A stretch of 64,000 nucleotides of DNA from Lineus longissimus (GCF_910592395.1 NC_088310.1:6703501-6767500); one strand, 5' to 3'; shown: positions 13,301 through 24,470, counted from the stretch's first letter. A program made the numbers and translations. Notes: generated by a model not told the origin, from the letters alone.

Positions 13301-14280
13301 AACCAAGGACCTTTAAGATTTTAATTTGATGGTACATCGGTCTTGGCTTGAAAATTTGCTGGATAGGTCATCATTTTTTCAAACAAGATATTTTTTGTTA
13401 CTCAGCTGATTGACAGAATATCATCAGTTGTGCAAATCATACTGCTAAAGCCAAGGTGGAGTTATGATATTTGGGACCATTAAGAAATATTATTCATTTG
13501 GATGTTTTCACATCCGTTAATCACTACCTGCCCTTCTTTCAGCAATACTGCGTTCGCTCATAATTTTGATGGATGTGTAGTGTTTTGCAATGAAATTCTT
13601 CTATTTCACTGAAGCTTCTCAACTGTCGATATGTTGGTAAAGCATTAGTTTATTTCCGACATGTGTTCAATGAGTCAACTATGGGTCTTTGCGATGTACT
13701 TTGTACCACTCTGTCACGTGTTCAAGTGGTAGAAATGAAAGGTCTGTTTCCAAAACGAGCTTAATCAATAATGTACTTGGGTATATTTTAGAATACAGAG
13801 TAACAGTTGAGGGACATTGAAAGTTGGGTTACAATGTGAAATTTACATCATAATGAAGCACTAATGATTGGGTATCAGAGGGATAGCAAAGGGGGAGGGG
13901 CTGGGAATTGCCTTTTTTGAGGAAAACCTTTTGAAATTGACAAGGAAAATCGAAAAAAGCTGTGATACATATTGAAAATAATTGGAAAACGCCCCCCCTT
14001 CTGAACATTCTTGCTTAAAAATGTATGACATTCTAGCTGATTTTGGAACCAAACTCCTCTGTTGTTTTTTGGTAGAGCTTCCTGCATAATGGCTCAGTTG
14101 GCTTTGGTTGCGATCAAACTTGTGAATAGATTGTGAAATATTGTAAATATGTTTTGTACAAATATGAGAGTAAATGAAGTGTCATGTTGAATTGAACCAT
14201 TTGCTTTTCTTTTTTTTTTAAACCATGGCGTAGATCACCTCATTGTGATGGACACTTCAGCCTCCATAAATTCCAATGTT
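10340..14280 (+). other. SRF 3'UTR and downstream non-coding DNA
   Basis: No coding exon is recognised. AATAAA at 10796-10801 would give a 3'UTR of about 480 nt. Further AT-rich sequence up to about 14200 could be a longer alternative 3'UTR. A small hairpin-prone repeat at 13251-13312 contains two GGTCCTT units followed by two direct copies of GTCACAACCAAGGACC, which are complementary to them. Confidence 0.4.
10796..10801 (+). terminator. candidate poly(A) signal AATAAA, SRF
   Basis: This is the first AATAAA after the SRF stop codon (about 460 nt downstream). Other candidates lie farther on, for example near 11890, so the true end is not settled. Confidence 0.35.
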
Positions 14281-14319
14281 GAAGAAGGAATCTTCAATCG
14301 TATGTTTACTGGTCCCCCA

Positions 14320-14800
14320 AGAATGCATCCATATGGGAGAAATATCCTTGATGAGACCAGTGGCCAAGCCGTCACTTGCAGTTATTAATTTGACACCAAC
14401 AATACAAGTTGCTAAACTTCATTTTGGATTTGGGGATAAATGTATTCATATTGGTGAAATAACATTTAGTGTGGCCAAGTGGGTGTGACCAAAGGTCAAG
14501 CTCGCCCTTAACTAGGCTTTGACTGTAGACGTTTTAATATTAGAGGAATACCATTCAATGTGACCAGTGGGTCAGGCCCTCGCAATGAATTGCCCATTCA
14601 TGTGAGACGCATGCTGCTCCGTGCGACCAGTGGTCAAATTCCATCTTGGAATTGTTCATATGTATTCATATTGGAGAAATACCATTTAGCCCTCTTGGAA
14701 TTGCCATGCTTCATGGATAATCCCTCACTTGGAATTGGAATTGCCATTAAATCAATTCATATTTGATTGAGACCAGAGCATCTTGACCAGCAAGGTGTTT
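14320..14800 (+). pseudogene. decayed C2H2 zinc-finger array remnant
   Basis: Roughly six degenerate copies of the DNA that encodes the C2H2 linker and finger start are visible. Words like CATATTGGTGAAATAACATT, CATATTGGAGAAATACCATT and CATATGGGAGAAAT correspond to the HTGEKPF linker; conceptual pieces read IHIGEITFSVAKWV and IHMGEISL. Several are followed by TGTGACCAGTGGGTCAGGCC-like stretches that correspond to C-D-Q-C-G-K-A. The linker-like words lie near 14329, 14447, 14533, 14597, 14665 and 14757. Their spacing wanders around the 84-bp finger period because of indels. There is no intact finger and no continuous frame, so this is a relic. Confidence 0.45.
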
Positions 14801-14809
14801 GCATCCATC

Positions 14810-15583
14810 AAGATATAGATCTTCCTGACAAGTACCCTACATGGGGGAGTATACCAGGCATAAGCCACCGCCCTAAACCCCAAGCCCTTTTTTCAGAAGT
14901 AAATATCCACGTCCTTTTCATCTGTAGTAGCCCATAACAAGGATGTGACATTTACTACTGAAAAAGCCTGTAGGACCTACTGTATCTACGGACGCAGTGT
15001 CAAGAGTGAACTGGCCTGGTTCCTCATCGCCCAAACCATGGCGCATTGGGCTGCCCAGGGAGTCTAACTGCATCATCATGACTCGACAAAAATAAAACAC
15101 CAGGCACCTTTTTTGCCTCTATTTTTAATAGGAATGTAGGCCAGATGACGTCGTCAGGACAGTTACCCCACTCTCCCGGCCACTCTGCGCACAGTATACA
15201 AGGCATTAAACCTCTGCTGTATGAAGAAGACAGTGAACCTAACCACAACCGACGCACAGCCGAGTGGTTGTCCGATTAGTTCCGAGTTCCGAGCGCAAAA
15301 CTAGGCCACAACAGTAGCGGAATGGAAATATTGTTATCAAGCATATCGGCTGTGGATTGCTGAGAGAGACGGATAGGATAGTTGAGAAGCTGTTCAAATT
15401 CGCTGGTAAGTGATAGGATTCTTTCGGGGATTCTTTTGACAACCTACAGGCCGAGATACAGGGGACCCAAACATGAAACCAACCATGTTGAACTGAAAGG
15501 GACAACTTTGGCGTGGGATAGGCCCAGGATTAACCTAGCCAGGAGGATAATCATTATTATAATGCTCCTGTTTGACACCTTCA
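14810..15583. other. intergenic DNA, nothing recognised
   Basis: Only short chance frames occur. No splice-bounded exon, RNA gene or repeat was seen. Confidence 0.35.
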
Positions 15584-15712
15584 GCCGCCACTGGTAGCAT
15601 CACACAATATTTCGTAAACTGTGCCGAGTCACGGCTGTCCCAAGGCCCTTGAGCCGCCGCTGGTAACATCACACTATATTTCGTAAATTGTGCTGAGTCA
15701 CGGCTGTCCTTT
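15584..15712. repeat. two-copy 69-bp direct repeat
   Basis: GCCGCCACTGGTAGCATCAC at 15584 and GCCGCCGCTGGTAACATCAC at 15653 each begin a copy ending in GAGTCACGGCTGTCC. A short GC-rich spacer separates the copies, and a few substitutions distinguish them. Confidence 0.6.
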
Positions 15713-16057
15713 GTGACCTGACTCGTCGCAACTAGGGAGCATCCATTTAAGTACGTACGCACGAAAACGCCGATTTTTAGGCTCCCCTCCCCCCTGTGTG
15801 CACCTTGTACGCATTGCCTCCCGGAATTGCCTAACCCCCCCCCCCCCGCCCCGATTACTCGATCTTCCTGCGGCGCCACAGTTGGATCGGCGGGCGGACT
15901 GCGCATTACCTCTGACATGGCGCACACGTGGGAAAATGCGCGGGAAACAGCTATAGGCTGAACCTTGTAGTGGGGTGTCATCAGAACCCAGTCGGAGTTT
16001 TTCGGGTGTATCTATCATTTAACCATTTTCTAATTTTTCAGAAAATGGTTCTTGTGT

Positions 16058-16645
16058 TGCGTAGGCCTACGGGGGGGAGGGGGTATATAGTCTTGCGTAG
16101 GCCCTATATGGTAGGCGGGAGGGGACATAAATCAGATTATATCGGCCGATTAATTACTTGAGCCGCAAATCAGAGACATCGTTACTTTCCAACTATTGGC
16201 GGCGGGTTTACGAAGTTACGATGACTCTGATTGGTTAAAGATGTGCGCCGCTAAAGTGTCGAAATTTGCATAAGTCCCCCGCAAATGGTGCAGAAGACTC
16301 CCGCGAAAATACCTCTGCCGCAAAATTCAAACCGTCCTTGGCTCCTGATTGGTTTAAATTGGGTCACGCGGCGAGATTTTTACGGCGCATTCTTTTGCGG
16401 CGTGTTTTTAGCGGGGCATTGTTGCGGCGCATCATTCGCGGGAGGCCTTTGCGGCGCAAGTAATTAATCGGCCGATATATTCCGATTTATGTCCCCTCCC
16501 GCCTACCATATGCGTATACGCAAACGCAAGACTTGAGTATACGCAAGACTATATACGCAAGTACATGTATACGCAAGACTTGTGTATACGCAAGACTATA
16601 TAGGCAAGTATACGCAAGACCCCCCTCCCCCTGTAGGCCTACGCA
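16058..16645. mobile_element. foldback/MITE-like element with long terminal inverted repeats
   Basis: The left end TGCGTAGGCCTAC (16058-16070) mirrors the right end GTAGGCCTACGCA (16633-16645). Just inside, both arms carry G/C-run and CTTGCGTA/TACGCAAG words. An inner arm of about 65-70 bp at 16095-16165 (CATATGGTAGGCGGGAGGGG, then ATAAATC, then TATCGGCCGATTAATTACTT) is repeated in reverse complement at about 16448-16515. The roughly 285-bp core has no protein. The arms also contain short TATACGCAAGACT repeats at 16505-16622. The structure fits a non-autonomous DNA transposon or foldback element; no transposase is present here. Confidence 0.6.
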
Positions 16646-17451
16646 TAGTGTACGTTTTTTTTCAAAGACCCCCCCTCCTCCCTCAGTGCATACCTCCCCT
16701 ACCGCATCCTGACGTTTCATCGACGATTCATCGGCGTTGAATATCAGTCCTAAAGTGGATATACGCACAACGACGGTGGATCGGCAATGTAGAACGGCTG
16801 ATCCACGATGTCAAGTGCAATCTATAAATCTATACTTGATAGTGATACCGTGTGTGTTCTAGGATCGTGTTATATATATACTGTTGACTAGATTTATATC
16901 TGATCATCTGTTATATGATAATACAATACAACCATCGGAAACCTTTCATCATGTGCAAGTCAAATTAACCATTGCAATACATGGCTGAGTGAGAGCCAAG
17001 AGCCACAATTACCGTATAGATAGAGAGATAGGCAGAATTAGTGGTAATATTGTAGCACTGCAACATCTATCAATCATATATGTGGCCCAGAAAAAGCTTT
17101 TCAAATGGGGCCATTTTTTATCTGGGACTGAGGTTGAGTGATATAAATTTCCTTTTCAAAATCTGGTCCCAAGGAGAGAGAAAGATGTTTTTCTGGCCTG
17201 GAATGAGCTTTCACACCGACGGCGATGAGCTAAATTCAGCATCCAACTGAGTGGGATGTGCAAGGGTTTTATATTGCATCTTAACCCTCAGTGTATTGAC
17301 ATTGCTCAGCTACAGACAACGCGCGTATGAGCGGAGGCTATGGAGGCAATACCGCTGGAAGTTCAGTATGGGGTTATTGTTCCTCATCTTCGTCTCGTAG
17401 CGCCTTATTAATGAACCTCCTTACAATGTCTTTCCAGGTACTTCTATCACC

Positions 17452-18633
17452 ATGAGTTGGCTACAAAAAGTTCTGGAAGAGCATTCCACGAAGCGATACT
17501 ATGTAGAATATCGTCGGTATCTTTCCAACCACATTTCTCATGGCATCGTAGCGCTGGAGAGACTCGGAGCAACAGAGGACCGAACAAGGCAGTGGATCAA
17601 ATGGTATGCCGAAGCGAAACTAGCAGAGAAACCCCGTGAGGATGACCACGTCGATGATGACCCGATTACTCCGGAAGAACTGGATGACGTCACTGGAAAA
17701 AGGGGCCGGTTCTATTCCATTTTGAATTACTATGCAAAGAAACTGGAAGACTGCAAAGGAGATGTTGACACCCTGGTGAGGAATGAGTTCCCACAATTGT
17801 CGAATGGGCTTCAGGCCACCCTACTGCATTCGATGATTCAGCTGGGATACGGGTATGAGGCAAAGCAGCCTCGCATCATCCTGGAGGGGGTGGCCTACCT
17901 AAGGCATTCCTATATCCCTATCGTCTTTGATAAAAACGCACCAGCAAACGATATAAATAAGTTTGGAAAGGGTAACACCGACATAGTTGATGTTCTGAAA
18001 GCTCTCAAGCGTGATGATGAACTTTTTGAGCACATGGAAAAGAGGTCCATTGAATTAGAAGCTGGTTGGGTCTCGAGCAAACCGCAGTACCAGATCCGGG
18101 CCTTAACCGAAAAAGGAGACAAGTTGATTGGTTATGCAAATCAAATCAAAGTACCATCTGACCGGCTTTCCGACCCTGTGCGAGTTGCTGATTGGTTACT
18201 CGACCAAATCATCACAGTTTTTACCATGGCCGAAGATGAGCGCCGAAATGATTTTGTGTTGCTTCACGGTGTAACATGTACCTGGAGTGTCCGACAGATA
18301 GTTCCTCTTCTTGATGTCACAGATGCTCTGGAAGCGATCCGGAGCATGGTGTGTGTGCTCTTCTCAGCATACATCTGCACCGGCGGAGCTAACCTTACCA
18401 ATCCGGTTGATACCAGTATCAAAGTGGACGCAGCTGCTTGGGAGGAGCTGATCAAGCGCGCCATCGTACCTGATGTTGAGCGAGATGAACACGTATACAA
18501 GCTCATTCAAGTTTGTCATGAACAGTGGAAGAAGAGAGGAAATGAACAAAACTCCGCCCTCTATTTCACTGCTTCCAAAATTTGTCTTGAGAACCCGTTT
18601 CCTCCGTTTAAACCTTCAAAACCTAGGCTTTAA
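17452..18633 (+). CDS. questin oxidase-like protein
   Basis: This is a single uninterrupted coding exon of 393 codons. It begins ATGAGTTGG and ends TAA at 18631-18633. A good acceptor (TGTCTTTCCAG) sits 15 bp before the ATG, so a 5'UTR exon probably lies upstream. The N-terminus has RYLSNHISHGIVALERLGAT, the start of the questin oxidase-like (DUF4243) fold, with later blocks LLHSMIQLGYGYEA and EGVAYLRHSYIP. Fungal members (GedK/AflY type) carry out oxygen-dependent oxidative ring cleavage of anthraquinones. Animal homologs exist but their substrates are unknown. The protein has no signal peptide or membrane segment, so it is probably cytosolic. Family assignment is from remembered pattern; chemistry in this animal is inference. 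The codon use and intact frame argue for a functional gene. Confidence 0.78.
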   Translation: MSWLQKVLEEHSTKRYYVEYRRYLSNHISHGIVALERLGATEDRTRQWIKWYAEAKLAEKPREDDHVDDDPITPEELDDVTGKRGRFYSILNYYAKKLEDCKGDVDTLVRNEFPQLSNGLQATLLHSMIQLGYGYEAKQPRIILEGVAYLRHSYIPIVFDKNAPANDINKFGKGNTDIVDVLKALKRDDELFEHMEKRSIELEAGWVSSKPQYQIRALTEKGDKLIGYANQIKVPSDRLSDPVRVADWLLDQIITVFTMAEDERRNDFVLLHGVTCTWSVRQIVPLLDVTDALEAIRSMVCVLFSAYICTGGANLTNPVDTSIKVDAAAWEELIKRAIVPDVERDEHVYKLIQVCHEQWKKRGNEQNSALYFTASKICLENPFPPFKPSKPRL

Positions 18634-19660
18634 CGGAGATGCCCGGGAAGGGGTGTAGGCCTACCGAACTCTGGTGTGGCACAGTATTACCATCAAGCTC
18701 GATATACCGGTTCAAAGATCATGACGTTGATAATTATATTTTGGTAGAATTTAAAGCACCTTAGTACACCTCAGTTGTTATATATTATGGTTGTAATAGT
18801 TTGTGAAATTTTTGAGTGAAGATTCCCCGATTTATTATTTGGCATACTCGAGGTTTTGGTTTTCCCAACTCTGATGACAGTGGGGGACAAAAGTATTGTG
18901 TTGCAAAAACTTTACAGAAAAAGTGCCATACAGGTGTGAATATTGTATGTCATTATTATGAATTCAAACACAAGGCTTGAAATATGTTCTGAACCCGAGC
19001 GCCGACTCGAGAATATATATAGGTATATATATTTCCTCTACGTTCTTTCAGATGAACCCAAAGGTGAGCACATAGCCCCTGGCTATTTCATTTACCTATG
19101 TATTTGAGCTGAGTGCCAGACCCTTCATGACTGGTATTAGGACAGACCTGAAGCATGTTGGCCACAATTACTCATTTTTAAATGTTGTACACTTGCACAA
19201 CTCTGCACACGCATAGGGATTCTCATCTTAGGCCTGGCACCAGAATTTTTAATCAAGACAATCTTATCTCATCAAAATAGATGTAAAACTATTTAAAGTT
19301 AAATCGGTCTAGTATAAAATCATTACCGGTATATTGATCCACGTGAGAGGTAATGGGTTGTCGCATGTGCGCAACCTTGGAGGGAGAGATTGATATGTAC
19401 TCAGGGAGTCATTCTCGGGAACCTCAGAGCCTAGGACCCGCGCGGGGCCTAGGAACTCTGGGGTAAGTAACTTGCGGACCTAAAACCTCACCAATATAAT
19501 TGGCATTCTATGGGTAAGAAATACTGAAATACCTCCTGCCGTGGATGATGTCTTTTAAATTAGGCCTTTGAATTATTGTTAATCCTATATGTATACTGCC
19601 TTCGTATATCTTTGATTGTTGTCTGTAATCTACCCTCGGTTATATAAATAAAAGTTGATA
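18634..19660 (+). other. questin oxidase-like 3'UTR
   Basis: There is no open frame. The first AATAAA after the stop is at 19647-19652. The distal 0.6 kb of this UTR (from 19065) lies inside the tandem-duplicated unit, so it recurs near 23878-24460. Confidence 0.45.
19647..19652 (+). terminator. poly(A) signal AATAAA, questin oxidase-like gene
   Basis: Canonical signal within TATATAAATAAAAGTTGATA. An identical word recurs at 24446-24451 in the second copy of the tandem unit, where no questin oxidase ORF lies upstream. Confidence 0.5.
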
Positions 19661-20580
19661 TTTGCGTTAAAATAATTATTGGTCGTTGTTGTGAGAGTGA
19701 TTTTTCCGATTATACACTTGCGTATATTTCGTCGTTCGCAGTGACAATGAAAATTATTCATCTTATAATTTTGTAACAATGAACCCTGGTACCGGTACAA
19801 TTTTAGCTTCTGTTGGTATTTACGGATGCTGTCAGCTGTTTTCTAGAAATTATAGGGCCAATCACTGTACCACTTTGCCTTGCAATAGTTTACATGTACG
19901 AGTATTATAACTTATAATTCAATCCATGTTTTTTATATGTACCCTTTGAAGCCGGAACTATTTTGTTCTTGAACAAAGGCAATATCACCTTACATGCAGC
20001 GTGACGTGAATACCGTCAATTTGAACCAGTGCAGCTCAGATTAACATGGAGGTCGATACCAGAAACGCCCATTGAGGCGTCGAGCTGCGACCTTGTTCCA
20101 AAGGACCAGTCGCCCTGAAGAAAACAATGTTCAAGTGCGCATGTGGATGTCAATATGCATTTTGGAGTTTATCAGAGAAATCCTATCTTCATTACGTTAG
20201 TACGTCATTTCATTCTTTTGCAAATAAAATGGGGTTTGCACTCTCTCGAAATGTGGTATTTTGCTCAGGAAAGCTGGGTTCGTTCCCGCTGCAAACCGTT
20301 CAACATCGCTGCAATAATACGCAACGAGGCGCAACTGTCATTCTAAGTAACGGATACTGCTTTATTCTTCGGTAAACTGGTAGTCGTATCCAAGGTTGAT
20401 AAGCGCGTGTGGATGATCCTGGTGTGCTATATGATGCTATGTGAGCGTCTTCTGTTGTAAAGATTGTGGAATTACTATCCACTTATATGGCCATCTGATT
20501 GCTAGTTATGCTTTTTCAAATTCCGATTCGCCGCGCTGATATATAATTCATTGAATTATGCGAAACGAAGCGACACAGCG

Positions 20581-21636
20581 ATGGAAACCATGACCATACC
20601 TTCGGACAAGGCGTTCGACCACTTCGACGCCTCCACCGCTGCCAAAGATGACTGTATCTACAGGTCAGTCTACGCAGACGTCTTCTACCTCTACACATGC
20701 GCCATCACCCCCGTTGTCATCGTCGGAATCGTCCTGAACCTCATGAATCTTGTCGTCCTCCGCCGCATGCAGAAATCCCACCAGTCTGTTTTCCTCCTCC
20801 GGTTCCTTGCCGCGTGTGATTTTCTCTTCCTCGTCGTCTGCCTCGTGTATTTCTTCATACGCCCTATGACTGTGTACTCTACCAATAGGATTGAGGTGTT
20901 CGCCCGAGGAGACGGGAAGATAGGAAAACTTCTATATAACATAACCATTCCTTTCTATAGGATATCCCTCATGGCAAGAAACTGGTTAATCGTTTTAATC
21001 ACTTTTGAGAGGTTCATGCACATTGCTTTCCCACTATGGGCAAAGGTGCATTGTACCAAAGGCACCTTGAGTGTGGTGGTGGTTTCAATCGCCTGCTTTA
21101 TCATTGGCCTGTGTTCACCCGTTTACCTTGCTCAGACAATCACTGAAACGATCAACCCGTGCACGGATTTGCCCGAGATAGATTTCGTGAAGCCACCATG
21201 GGCATCGCAGTTCCTCTCAATAACATATCTAGTGTTCATACTTTATACCCCAATAGTATGCATTTACGTTATGAACATCGTTCTCATCGTGGCTGTGCGA
21301 CGAGCGCATTCGCATAGATCCAAGATGGCTGCCAGATCCATGGCCGTTTCGGGCAGTGGAAAAGAAGCCGAGACTTCTCAAACTAACGCCACGGCCATGG
21401 TTCTCTCAATTGTTATTGTGTTCACCATTTGTGAAACTCCAACTTGCATAGACAGGCTGGCAACGTTAGTGGGTTTCGAATTCACCAACGATAGCTTTTT
21501 TAAACAGTACAGTAGGAAAATAAGTCTATTTTTAGTAATTATGGATTCGACCATGAATTTTTTCGCCTACTGCCTTTCCAATATGGCATTTCGAAAGAAC
21601 ATACTGTGGCTCTTCCATTTTGGAAATGATAGATAA
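20581..21636 (+). CDS. class A GPCR, peptide/FMRFamide-receptor-like, copy A
   Basis: Single exon, 351 codons from ATG GAA ACC ATG (G at -3 and +4) to TAA. The open frame extends 10 codons further 5' but only to a TTG. Seven hydrophobic segments lie near residues 40-60, 70-93, 121-142, 162-186, 208-239, 271-298 and 314-334. Asp80 is the TM2 Asp. ERF at 143-145 replaces DRY and is followed by MHIAFPLWA. CETP at 284-287 matches the TM6 CWxP position. DSTMNFFAY at 322-330 replaces NPxxY. The TM3 disulfide Cys is missing: the residue 25 before the DRY Arg is Tyr119. An N-glycosylation site NIT occurs at 120-122. The pattern recalls invertebrate FMRFamide-type receptors; the ligand is unknown. AATAAA at 21878-21883 ends the transcript. 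Confidence 0.88.
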   Translation: METMTIPSDKAFDHFDASTAAKDDCIYRSVYADVFYLYTCAITPVVIVGIVLNLMNLVVLRRMQKSHQSVFLLRFLAACDFLFLVVCLVYFFIRPMTVYSTNRIEVFARGDGKIGKLLYNITIPFYRISLMARNWLIVLITFERFMHIAFPLWAKVHCTKGTLSVVVVSIACFIIGLCSPVYLAQTITETINPCTDLPEIDFVKPPWASQFLSITYLVFILYTPIVCIYVMNIVLIVAVRRAHSHRSKMAARSMAVSGSGKEAETSQTNATAMVLSIVIVFTICETPTCIDRLATLVGFEFTNDSFFKQYSRKISLFLVIMDSTMNFFAYCLSNMAFRKNILWLFHFGNDR

Positions 21637-21877
21637 ACATATACATGTATAGCAAAATTCACATATATTTTTTGGCTGTTTTGAAACTATTATACTGACG
21701 TCGGTTTCTACACTTATAATCATTACTTATAACTAGTTTATCATCGGATATCTCGAGGACTACATAGCGTGGTGGTAAGACTGCTGTTCGACAACGAAAT
21801 AATATGGCTCGCGGGTCCGCACTCCGGGAATCAGGGTGGAAGTAACATTCCCGGCTCTTCACGTCGTTTGTAAGAAC

Positions 21878-21883
21878 AATAAA
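21878..21883 (+). terminator. poly(A) signal AATAAA, GPCR copy A
   Basis: The signal lies about 240 nt after the GPCR stop codon and is conserved at the matching place in copy B. Confidence 0.5.
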
Positions 21884-21899
21884 CCGATACTAACTCAAC

Positions 21900-23877
21900 T
21901 TGTGTGTGCTGTTGTCTTTGTCCAAAAGAGATAATGTGTAACATAAACCTATGCTGTCGACTCAAGTTACAAAAATTATTCAAATTCGTAGCATGAGTAG
22001 TAACGAACTTATAATGACATTGCCACCTTTTATAAAACCAATGCATAGGAAGAAGGTATGATTGCAGAGCAGATATCAAACAACCGAGCCTACTCCACCC
22101 TTGTCTGAAGCCAGGATAGCTCTACGAAAATAGCTGACCATAGTTTTAGATGGTAAAATCTTCACTTGGATTAACACGTAAACCATAGACCCGATGATGA
22201 TGTTCAAGGGTCCCATGGGAAACCAACACGGGACCGCCAGGAATCCATAAATGCAACGATCGTAAAACGTGCTTTGACATGTATTTCGGTGACACCAGAG
22301 TCTTTGGATAAAATATTTCTCTTTCAATATTTGAAGACTGGTGACACGTAACACGGACAAGGCCATAATTAAGAATTTTCTATGTTTAATCGGAAAGCAA
22401 CTTAAGGGCCGCCTGCGGATTCGTCACACCAGATGAGTAAATTGAACGAAACGTGCATGGAGAAGAAGGGGCCGTACCAACCAGGTTTGTCGTTTAGTAT
22501 CACCCTCTCTTGTCAAAACATCAAGCGTCGTTACCACGGTTTGACCAGTGAGTATGTAGTGGCTGTTTTTGATAGTTGTGTGTGGTGTGAATCAGGCTGA
22601 ATGTAGGTAATGCACAAGGGTCAATTCGCGCGATCACCAGAAATGTATGAGCTCCGTCAGGGAGGTTGGAGGGTAGAACAAACGATCGTACAAACATGTA
22701 CTTCAAATGTAGTAATAATGATGCCAATACCCTTTCAGAAATATCAAAGCAAATAATGGGACAGTTAAGCAACAGTTAACGCGGACGTTAATAAGAACAC
22801 GGAATTTTGCAGATAGTATTCGTAAATTAAGTTGAACGGCAATCTTCGATATGTGGGGCTATTTATTTATTTGGAAGACTTTGGCAAGTAATAATAACAA
22901 CAGTACAATTAGGCCCAGCAAGGCATTTAAAATTTACCCACGGTAAGTTACAACACAAAAGAGTTGGTCAGTTGCAAAGGTTACCTACAAATGTAATCCT
23001 GACGCTGTAATTCAAATCAAACCATTACTCTGCTAAACAGAAAGCAGGTGGTCATTCCTGCCTGTCTGGATAGGTTCAAGAGAAATAACACAATCTACTT
23101 TCTGATCGATGTTTGGCACAGAGTGATGACTGGAATTGAGAGCTTACACTGTTGATTTTACACGAAGTTAGTTTGTAAAATGGTTTATGCAGTTTGTCGA
23201 CTATGAAGCGGCGATATTCCAGCCCGAGAAAGACCAATCAAGTCCAACATGATACCACCACAAGCTCCAAACTGCTCTCGGCTTACTGCTTACGTAAACC
23301 AAGCTTCGTGGGGTGACATGGCGGTTATTAAAGTGGTAGTCATCAGAACAGCGCCCTCTCATGTCTTGGCTACATTGGACACAAAGAACACGCATTTATA
23401 GCTATTTCACGATTTGAAAGATAATTATAACATCGAGATGAAGCTAAGGCAAAAATCATGCTAGCCACATCTATTCACGTTCATTATTGCATAGTTGAAC
23501 CTGTGACCAACTACATGTATCTCGAATGGCATTGCCAGCGCTGTCTACTTTTTAAAATAAAATCTAATTTCCCTGTCCAACCAGAAACAAACAATCACCC
23601 TATGGAATGAGGATACCATAAGGAGCATTCAATCTATCATGAAGATAAAAAAAATTCACCCGGCGCTAAAATGCATGTTGGTGACCTCTCCTTTTTTGTC
23701 AAGAAAGGGACAATAAACATTGTTAAAACCCTTGAAGACACTGATCCTGGTTATGACCAGGGACATGTCACTCTGAAATCGTTGCTATCTCAGCCTACTA
23801 CGTTTGAATGCGAAATGCAACGTGCTTCAATTGATAGCTCTACGGTTTTTCCGTGACTATGATTAACGATTAACCAA
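21900..23877. other. non-coding 3' part of tandem unit, copy A
   Basis: No supported gene is seen. Minus-strand frames at 22076-22366 and 22521-22772 were judged non-coding because they differ from copy B by replacements and frameshifts without any sign of constraint. Confidence 0.4.
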
Positions 23878-24470
23878 TGAGCCCATAGCCCCTGGCTATT
23901 TCATTTACCTATGTATTTGAGCTGAGTGCCAGGCCAAGCCCTTCATGACTGGTATTAGGACAGACCTGAAGCATGTTGGCCACAATTACTCATTTTTAAA
24001 TGTTGTACACTTGCACATATCTCTGCACACGCATAGGAATTCTCATCTTAGGCGCACCAGAATTTTTAATCAAGACAATCTTATCTCATCAAAATAAAAC
24101 TATTTAAAGTTAAATCGGACTAAGTATAAAATCATTACCGGTATATTGATCCACGTGAGAGGTAATGGGTTGTCGCGTGTGCGCAACCTTGGAGGGAGAG
24201 ATTGATATGTACTCAGGGAGTCATTCTCGGGAACCTCAGAGCCTAGGACCCGCGCGGGGCCTAGGAGCTCTGGGGTAAGTAACTTGCGGACCTGAAACCT
24301 CACCAATATAATTGGCATTCTATGGGTAAGAAATACTGAAATACCTCCTGCCGTGGATGATGTCTTTTAAATTATTGTTAATCCTATATGTATACTGCCT
24401 TCGTATATCTTTGATTGTTATCTGTAATCTACCCTCGGTTATATAAATAAAAGTTGATATTTGCGTTGAA
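23878..24470 (+). other. duplicated tail of questin oxidase-like 3'UTR
   Basis: A copy of 19065-19665, including the AATAAA at 24446-24451. There is no questin oxidase frame upstream in this copy, so this is a detached UTR fragment placed between the two GPCR genes. Confidence 0.55.

Larger units (their letters stand above)
19065..23877. repeat. tandem duplication, copy A (4.8 kb)
   Basis: The unit starts at TGAGC (19065-19069) followed by CATAGCCCCTGGCTATTTC and ends at TTAACCAATGAGC (23878-23882). The whole unit recurs directly adjacent as copy B at high identity, with scattered substitutions and small indels. It contains the questin oxidase 3'UTR tail, one GPCR gene (20581-21636) and about 2.2 kb of non-coding DNA. 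Confidence 0.93.

Noticed and set aside
20127-20375. Short frames upstream of both GPCR copies (also 24931-25180)
   Set aside because: The repeated frames merely reflect the tandem duplication. One copy shows a frame change near 25088, so no conserved protein is indicated.
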